A stretch of 64,000 bases of DNA from Sphaerolaimus hirsutus. Taxonomy: Eukaryota; Nematoda; Chromadorea; Monhysterida; Sphaerolaimidae. The notes beneath the pieces are model-generated. The model was not told the origin of the DNA. It searched no databases and saw only the letters and a list, made by a program, of their open reading frames with translations. The position numbers were made by a program, and so were the translations under genes. Positions 57,715 to 64,000 of this stretch are shown one piece after another (position 1 is the first letter of the stretch; every line of letters starts with the position of its first letter). The stretch is taken from positions 28,710,997 to 28,774,996 of the forward strand of contig OZ038453.1 of NCBI GenBank assembly GCA_964036195.1, written 5' to 3'.

Positions 57715-58775
57715 TTCTGTCGTACCTGGCTGATTTTGATGCCGTTCAATTATGTTGGGGTTTGGGGTCTGTGCTATGACAGATTGTTTTGGTTTGCTCG
57801 AATAATCCCCCAGTCCCAATAAGGGGGGACTATAAAAAGGTGATCATTTTGCATGGATGATCTGCACATTGATTTTGAAGCTTAATCACTCAGCCATTTC
57901 TGGGCCGATTTGGATTGTTCAACACTCAAAATTATCAGAACGACCTGAAAATTCAATTTTTGTGGTCAGTTTAGTGATGTCTAAAATTCCGTATGCCAAT
58001 TTAACCCAGTTTTCGAACATCATAAAATAATTTTTGGAACATGCTATCATATACTTTAGACAAGAAGAATAAATCTGGCCCAAAAATTACTTCAATATCT
58101 CTTTCCAATCAAAAGTTATAACACTTCCACCTCTCACTCATAAAATAACTGCATAAATGAAAAAATGAATGAAGAACAGCGCATACAGATAATCAGAACA
58201 TAAAAATGAAATTTACAGGTCATTATGATCATTTTAAGCATTCATAGAAATTATTTAGAAATGGCTGAAATGTAGAGTTATGAATTCGCATGCTTTGTTC
58301 CTCATTTATATTTATTGTTTTAAATTTATATTTATGGTTTGGAGGTGGAAGTTTGCTTTAACTTTTTACTGGAAAGAGATATTAAAATAATTTTTGGGCC
58401 AGATTTATTATTTTTGTTTGAAGTATATAATAACATGTTCAAAAAACTGTCAAAAAAATAATTATTACGATTATTTTTCATGTTCAAAAACCGGGCCAAA
58501 TCGGCTCACGGAATTTAGACAATGCTAATCGGTCATCGGATTCAAAATTGAATCTGTAGGTTGTCCTGATCATCTCAAGTGTGGAACGATTCTAATCGGC
58601 CCAGAAATGGCCGAGTTATAAGGATTCAAAGTCAATGCAAAATATCTCTTTTTATAGACCCCCCTTACCTCGGAACTGGGGGATTATTAGGGCAAAGCAA
58701 AACAATCTGTCATAGCCCAGACCCCAAACCACAATATTCCCGAACGGCATCAGAATCGAGCAAGGTACAAGAATT
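57715..58775. mobile_element. 1.06 kb inverted-repeat element of the GGGGTTTGGGGTCTG family
   Basis: Arms of about 300 bp: 57717-58020 (TTGGGGTTTGGGGTCTGTGC, AATAATCCCCCAGTCCC, CATTTTGCATGGATG) is mirrored at about 58480-58770 (GCCCAGACCCCAAACCACAA, CTGGGGGATTATTAGGG). No coding capacity. Confidence 0.8.
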
Positions 58776-58794
58776 TTTGGTATTTTATGTATTT

Positions 58795-58840
58795 GTCAGT
58801 TCGGGTCTCGTTAACGAGACCCGAACCGACAAAATGAGCA
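58795..58840. repeat. Short perfect palindrome
   Basis: TTCGGGTCTCGTT is immediately followed by its inverted copy AACGAGACCCGAA, inside a longer imperfect palindrome (TTTGTC ... GACAAA). Confidence 0.85.
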
Positions 58841-60537
58841 AAAACGATGGTGGTCGGATCAATAATGTGACTGTTTGTCATCACGTAGCCGTCACAAGCT
58901 GTGAATGGTTTTTCTGTGACGACAACAGTCAGGAGTAAAACATTCAACGAGACCCAACCGACAAATGCCGATAACGAGGCTTTTTTGTCGGCACACGCAA
59001 AAATTTTGAAAAATTTGTGCGTTGTCGTGACAAAATGAGCATTGCCGACAGAAAAAAGTTTGCTGGCACAGCTCGCAGTGTAAACGCCGCTTTAGTAAAC
59101 TAGTGTGTGCAGCACCAATGTAACCTCTAATGGATTCTTGTGGGGAGTTATTTTTTCATTAGGCCCCGTTTACACGGATTTTTGGTGACGACAAAAAATT
59201 TGTGTCGTCACAGACATTTTTCCGATGAAAATAGCAAATTTCATGTGTGTGACGATAAATCGGCCTCGTTAAATCCTCGACAAATCGGCCTCGATGTCAC
59301 CGACAAGGATAAATTTGTATATTGAACCTAATTTTGCACCAAAAAACAACATTTTTAATTAAATAATGTGATGATATTGTTCACGCCGATTTTTGCTTCA
59401 TTCTGGCACATGTTGTGTGGTATTTTTGAAGGCTTCTTTGAAATATCTGGGGTGCATTGTCATCACAAAAAAAACACGTTCACAGCTTGTGATGACAATA
59501 TCATCACGGACTTTTTCGCGGAGTTGAAATGTGTCGGACTTTTTGTCGGTAGCCCCGGTAGCGAGGCCGCCGTGTCGGTGCCCACAAACAAACTGCAAAT
59601 CGCTGGAGTCAACTTTCATTTGCAGTATCTTGGTCATTTCTCACCCGATCTTGACCGTTCAGCACTCAAAATGATCAGGCAAATGTAAGGATATCATTTT
59701 TGTGTTCAGATTTGTGATATGTATTAATGGAAAAGCGGCAAGATGGTGCCATTCAAAAAAAGAAATAATGCACATTGATATTAATTATGTATTTATGCAA
59801 TAGCGATTTTGAAGGTGAAAATGTGTAAAGTCCTGGAAAATTTTGAAAATTGGTAATTTTGAGCAAAAATTATGGCAAACTTTCTCAAAGATCGTTCCAG
59901 ATTGGTAGATATCCTGCTATTTTTTTTGGGGGGGGGGGCATTCAGGTGATAGTAGCCAAGTGAAGTTGAAGTGAAGTGGAGTGAAGGGAAGTGAAGTTGG
60001 AAGTGGAGTCGGTGAAGTGAATGTAATCAGGGACGTATCCAGGATTTTTGAGCGGGGGGCTGCTTGTTTACAGGGGCTGGCGAACGAGGCGGGGCTCAGC
60101 CCCCCCCCCCTAAAATTTTTCCCCATATAGGGACGGAAAGGCGATATAGGCGCGAAAGGCGAAAATACAAAGGCACCACACCATGGCGCTATTGGCGTTG
60201 GCGCCAGCGCCAGGAACCGCTTTATCTATATGTAAATATGCATACATATACAGTGAAAGTCGCAAAAATGAGTTAATTTCCAAGGATATTGGTTTAGAGG
60301 GACCGATCCGCTGAAAATGCAATGCATGGGGAAGAAATTGCGCGCTTGCTCGCAAAATTTTTATGAAACGTCGAAAAATATATATGAAAAGTTGCATTTT
60401 CCAGGACTTTTTAGGTCTCACCCCGGGAATCACCACTTATAATGCTATCCCATGGCTCTACAGCCATTATATGGCTATATATAACATCATAAAGTACTGT
60501 CACCTGTCTGATATACCTGTATATGTTGACTCATAAC

Positions 60538-61198
60538 TAGGGTGTCAACAAAAAATTTTCACGGAAAACGGAAACGGAAACGGAAAAAAATTTTCAGCGG
60601 CCGGAAAACGGAACGGAAAACGGAAAAAATTTTGCACTTGGCGGAAAACGGAAACGGAAACGGAAAAAAAATTTCAGCGGCCGGAAAACGGAAAAAGAGA
60701 CCGGAAAAACGGAAACGGAAAAATCAAATTTGCATGGAAATGGAAAAACTTGCTGAAATTTTGCCAGAAAACGGATAATCTTTGCTGAAATTTTGCTGGA
60801 AGTGGACAAAATTTGCACTAGTTTTGCTGGAAACAGAAATTTTTTTACATCATTGACAGTCTGCATGAATTTTAACCAGTTTGGCTGATCAGAAAACAGA
60901 AAGTTGAGCCAGAAAAAGGTAAAATGAGGCAGAAAAATGGAAAATTGAGGCGGAAAATGGAAAAAAGGTGGAAAAACTGAAAATTGAGGCGGAAAACGAA
61001 AAAAAGGCGGAAAAACTGAAAATTTAGCCGGAAAACGGAAAATGAGCCGGAAAAACGGAAACGGAAAAAAAAGTTGCCGGAAAACGGAACGGAAAACGGA
61101 AAAAAAATTTCAGCAGCCGGAAAACGGAACGGAAAACGGAAAAAATTTGCCTGCAGAAAACGGAAACGGAAAACGGAAAACGGAAATTTGACACCCTA
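60538..61198. mobile_element. hAT-like MITE made of CGGAAAACGGAAA motifs, with 8-bp target duplication
   Basis: Ends TAGGGTGTCAA and TTGACACCCTA are inverted. The flanks are CTCATAAC at 60530-60537 and CTCATAAC at 61199-61206, an 8-bp target duplication typical of hAT transposition. The interior is almost entirely variants of CGGAAAACGGAAACGG and GCCGGAAAA. Confidence 0.9.
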
Positions 61199-61477
61199 CT
61201 CATAACCATATCTGGGACCTTTTAAAAATGGTCTTTTTTTAAATGTAGTTTTTAAATGTGTTTTTTTTTAAACAGCGTCTTGAAAAATGTTTTTTTCCAT
61301 CTCTACCCTGAACCCCCCAAATTGCCCAGCTATCTATCTATTTACATCTGGATCTGGAGCGATTTTTGAGAAATTTTACCCAAACTTTCACTCAAAATCG
61401 CTACTTTTCATACCTTTTTATAGATTTCCACCTACAAAATCGCTAGTTCATGTGTTTTATTGGAGCCTGTGCTCTCC

Positions 61478-61642
61478 GTATGTATACCCGCTCTGCAGGT
61501 AGACAAGCACTGCATGGAAGTATACCCGGTCCGCAGGTATGCCCGGCCCACAGATAACTGATGCTACCTGCAGGCCAGGCATACGTGCAGACTGGGTATA
61601 CTTCCATGCAGTGCAGATCTACCTGCGGAGCAGGTATACATA
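61478..61642. repeat. 165-bp hairpin of TATACCCG(G/C)TCTGCAGGTA units
   Basis: The left half (GTATGTATACCCGCTCTGCA, CACTGCATGGAAGTATACCC) and the right half are reverse complements. Each half also contains two tandem, diverged copies of the unit. Confidence 0.85.
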
Positions 61643-61997
61643 TGGAATAGGCCTGACCCATTTTATTGCCTAAGTTATTTCGTGCACAATATGTGCTTAT
61701 ATACTTATTTTGAGCTATTTATCTCCTATTCCTTCCTTCTATACCTCAAAAATTCCTACATATTGATTTTGCAATGATTTAAAGTGTTGATCAATCCAAA
61801 TTGGCCCAGAAGTGGGCAAGCTAGTGTTGGAAAAAAATTTTTCATGCCTTGATATTTTTTTGAAAAATCAATATTTTTTTAAATTAATTTTTTTTTACAT
61901 TGAAATCAGATTTTTTAACTGGTCCAAATGGGGGTATAGAGCAAAACCCTGTGTATTTATGTTAAGTGTCACATAAAGTATTGTGATGTCTATTAAG

Positions 61998-62491
61998 CTG
62001 GAGTTACAGCTCAGCATAAAATGACGACATAAAATAACGTCGTAAAATTAATTTAAATGAGTGTTGATGATGCTACATGTCTCCAATTTTTTATGGATAA
62101 TATGGATGGATGTATCAATACCTTAGGTGTGACCAATACTGAGTGTTATCAGCCACAGCTAGAACAAATTTAAAAATACATTTTTTTGCAATTTACATCA
62201 TAATTTTATGTCAGGGAACGGATTTTACATTTTACGTCGATGGTTGCATGAAATTGTTGACTTAAAATGTAAAATTAGTTCCCTGACGTCAAATGATGAC
62301 ATAAAATGCAAAAAAAAAATTTCAATTCATTCTAGCTGTGGCTGATAACACTCAGTAATGGTCACAATAAAGGTATTGATATATATATATTATCCATAAA
62401 AAATGGAGAAGTGTAGCATCATCCACACTCATTTAAATTAATTTTATGACATCATTTTACATCATCATTTTACACTGAGCTGTAACTCCAG
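61998..62491. mobile_element. 494-bp fully palindromic MITE, ends CTGGAGTTACAGCTCAG
   Basis: CTGGAGTTACAGCTCAG at the left is mirrored by CTGAGCTGTAACTCCAG at the right, and pairing continues to the centre (GGCTGATAACACTCAGTA with TACTGAGTGTTATCAGCC; GGGAACGGATTTTACATTTT with AAAATGTAAAATTAGTTCCC). Confidence 0.92.
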
Positions 62492-62773
62492 CTATATGGT
62501 CATATCATGACTGTGGAGCAATTGAATAGCATTATAAATGTTGGTTTCTGTCAAAAATATCCATTCTTAAGTCAACTAGTTACACACATAGCCTTTTGTT
62601 GAACATTTGTGAGATTGTGACAAGTCAATTTCAGCATGAAATAGTCCTTAAATAGGTTTATAAGAGCAGGCTAACACAGGGACGTATCCAGGATTTTTGA
62701 GCGGGGGGGCTGCTTGTTTACGGAGGTTGGCTAGGGGGGGGGGGCTCAGCCCCTCCCCCCCTAAAATTTTAGC

Positions 62774-63210
62774 TACCGTATTTCCTCGAAATACCCCCCC
62801 CCCCTCGTTTGACCCCCCCCCTCTCGGGACCACTATGAAACAATCACCCCCCCCTCGAAATACCCCCCTCCCCAAATTGAGTGTAAAGGGAACGTACATG
62901 ACAATAAGTGTAGTTTGTGTTCTGTGTACTGCAGAACACACGTTAAAACAATGTCGGTGTCACGTTAGGACAGTGTACATACCATCTACATACTAATATT
63001 AGTCTACAGAACCTCATAAATTGCGGTTTTTGTTGCATTTTACGACGTCTGCGTACGTTTCAGACGACAATTTCGTACTTGGTTTTCAAAAAAAAATTTG
63101 TGAAATAATAACCCCCCCCCCCCTCGAAATACCCCTCCCTCGTTTAACCCCCCCTCTCGGGACCACTATGAAACAATCACCCCCGGGGGGTATTTCGAGG
63201 AAATACGGTA
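62774..63210. mobile_element. MITE, ACCGTATTTCCTCGAA family (most complete copy)
   Basis: Starts TACCGTATTTCCTCGAAATA and ends TATTTCGAGGAAATACGGTA. Inner words include GGGACCACTATGAAACAATC (twice) and GTGTTCTGTGTACTGCAGAA. Confidence 0.92.
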
Positions 63211-64000
63211 CATAGTGGCGGAATGGCGCCAGCGCCATGGAATGCTGTAACAGCAAAAAGCACAACATTGAGTGTATTTATAGCGATTTGCGGCCACATG
63301 GAGCTAATCTGATGATAATACCTTATGTATGGTGAAGAATGCGCACTTGCGCGCAAAATTTTTCACGCTGACGTTGAAAAAGTCGCATTTTCCGGTCACT
63401 TTCTGGTCTCGCCCCGGGAAGGGGGGCCGTGGATACGGCCCTGGGCTAACACATGACAATGATGTTTCACACTGTAAAGTATGTGGGAGCACATTGGCTG
63501 GATATAATGTACTACACTAAAATATCACAGCTTATATATCACACAATAGCATGGGTGGAAATTTTATACTAAAAATGCCTGAAAACCATGAAAAACAACT
63601 CCCAATGTTGATGTGCATGTGAAATTGCGCACTTGCCCACAAAAAATTTCAAAATACCTAGTGCATGTCTACCCCTTTTGATTTTTTGAAAATAAAATCA
63701 GTTTCCACCCTGTGATAAAAAAAAATCAGATTAAAAAAGCCAGTTAAAAACAATCACATGCCAACCCTAGGCAAGCTATTAAATTTCAAAGTCTATGTGC
63801 AGATCAGCCATGCAAAATGACCACTGGGGGTCACACTATTGGAGAGGGTCACATGCCCAAAGGGATCACACTATTAGAGGGGGTCATAATTAGGGTGGCA
63901 GATGGTATGGCCTCACGGTACCTGTAAATTTTCTATTTTGCAGTAAACGGTACAGTACGGTAAATCTTCTATTTTGCGGTAAATGGTACAGTACAGTAAA
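63211..64000. other. Repeat-derived non-coding DNA to the window end
   Basis: Contains CGCATTTTCCGG..TCTCGCCCCGGGAA, also seen near 60390-60425, and the GTATGTGGGAGCACA word seen near 55500. The end (63890-64000) repeats GGTAAAT(C/G)... ACGGTACAGTA units. No gene. Confidence 0.5.

Larger units (their letters stand above)
52632..59091. mobile_element. 6.5 kb composite insertion bounded by AAGCGGCGTTTACACTGC inverted ends
   Basis: The left end AAGCGGCGTTTACACTGC and the right end GCAGTGTAAACGCCGCTT are perfect inverted repeats, with homology about 34 bp inward (TGTGCC). The flanks are the two pieces of a GCGCACACTAGTTTTC-type hairpin MITE, which this insertion appears to split. The interior is filled with further MITEs (53.1, 53.3, 53.5, 54.0, 55.7 and 57.7 kb). 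No transposase frame seen. The end sequence resembles non-autonomous hAT elements. Confidence 0.6.

Noticed and set aside
1..64000. CRISPR arrays, rRNA, tRNA and bacterial operons
   Set aside because: No such structure was seen; the direct repeats present are satellites or transposon families, and genes have spliceosomal introns.

Overview
The window looks like nuclear DNA of an invertebrate animal, probably a marine one; I cannot name the species. The genes carry many short spliceosomal introns (about 55-110 bp, nearly all GT-AG), intergenic DNA is packed with small inverted-repeat transposons, there is a decayed Ty3/gypsy retroelement, and an assembly gap of 200 N lies at 52190-52389.

Layout. 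1-1000 is a G-rich minisatellite. 1422-4817 (minus) is a ten-exon gene for a coiled-coil protein ending in a transmembrane helix. 4818-5797 is a divergent intergenic region with a tandem array of about 166 bp. 5798-11269 (plus) is a ten-exon gene for a large low-complexity, Cys-containing protein that I do not recognise; it carries three apparent single-base frame breaks. From 12057 to 31470 a nearly continuous block of minus-strand genes forms an endogenous Polinton/Maverick (adintovirus-like) element. In transcription order it holds protein-primed DNA polymerase B (31470-25996), a Q-rich/Cys-rich protein (25696-23349), the genome-packaging ATPase (23166-21768), a small basic protein (21859-21395), an acidic AT-hook-like protein (21248-20013), a retroviral-type integrase (19989-17709), a penton/minor-capsid candidate (17538-14937), a small unknown protein (14824-14264) and the double-jelly-roll major capsid protein (14047-12057). 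A divergent 353-codon plus-strand reading frame (31450-32511) starts on top of the polymerase start. I found no adenain-type protease and no terminal inverted repeats by eye.

How the genes fit together. The polymerase would replicate the element by protein priming, the integrase would insert it, the ATPase would pump DNA into a capsid, and the two jelly-roll proteins would build that capsid. The polymerase is open across all 18 exons. The most unusual feature is that the major capsid gene and the ATPase gene are each split, inside their most conserved motif, by an inverted-repeat hairpin of 110 or 124 bp. Neither has usable GT-AG borders. Each is flanked by a 3-bp direct repeat, and each leaves the two coding halves in register only if the hairpin plus one repeat copy is ignored. 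They are either young transposon insertions or non-canonical, hairpin-type introns.

32512-64000 is gene-poor. It holds a 3.8 kb inverted-repeat transposon with others nested in it, mariner-like and hAT-like MITEs, many copies of a family ending in ACCGTATTTCCTCGAA, the dead Ty3/gypsy element (45.1-49.6 kb), a short reading frame with a signal peptide, and a 6.5 kb composite insertion that splits another MITE.
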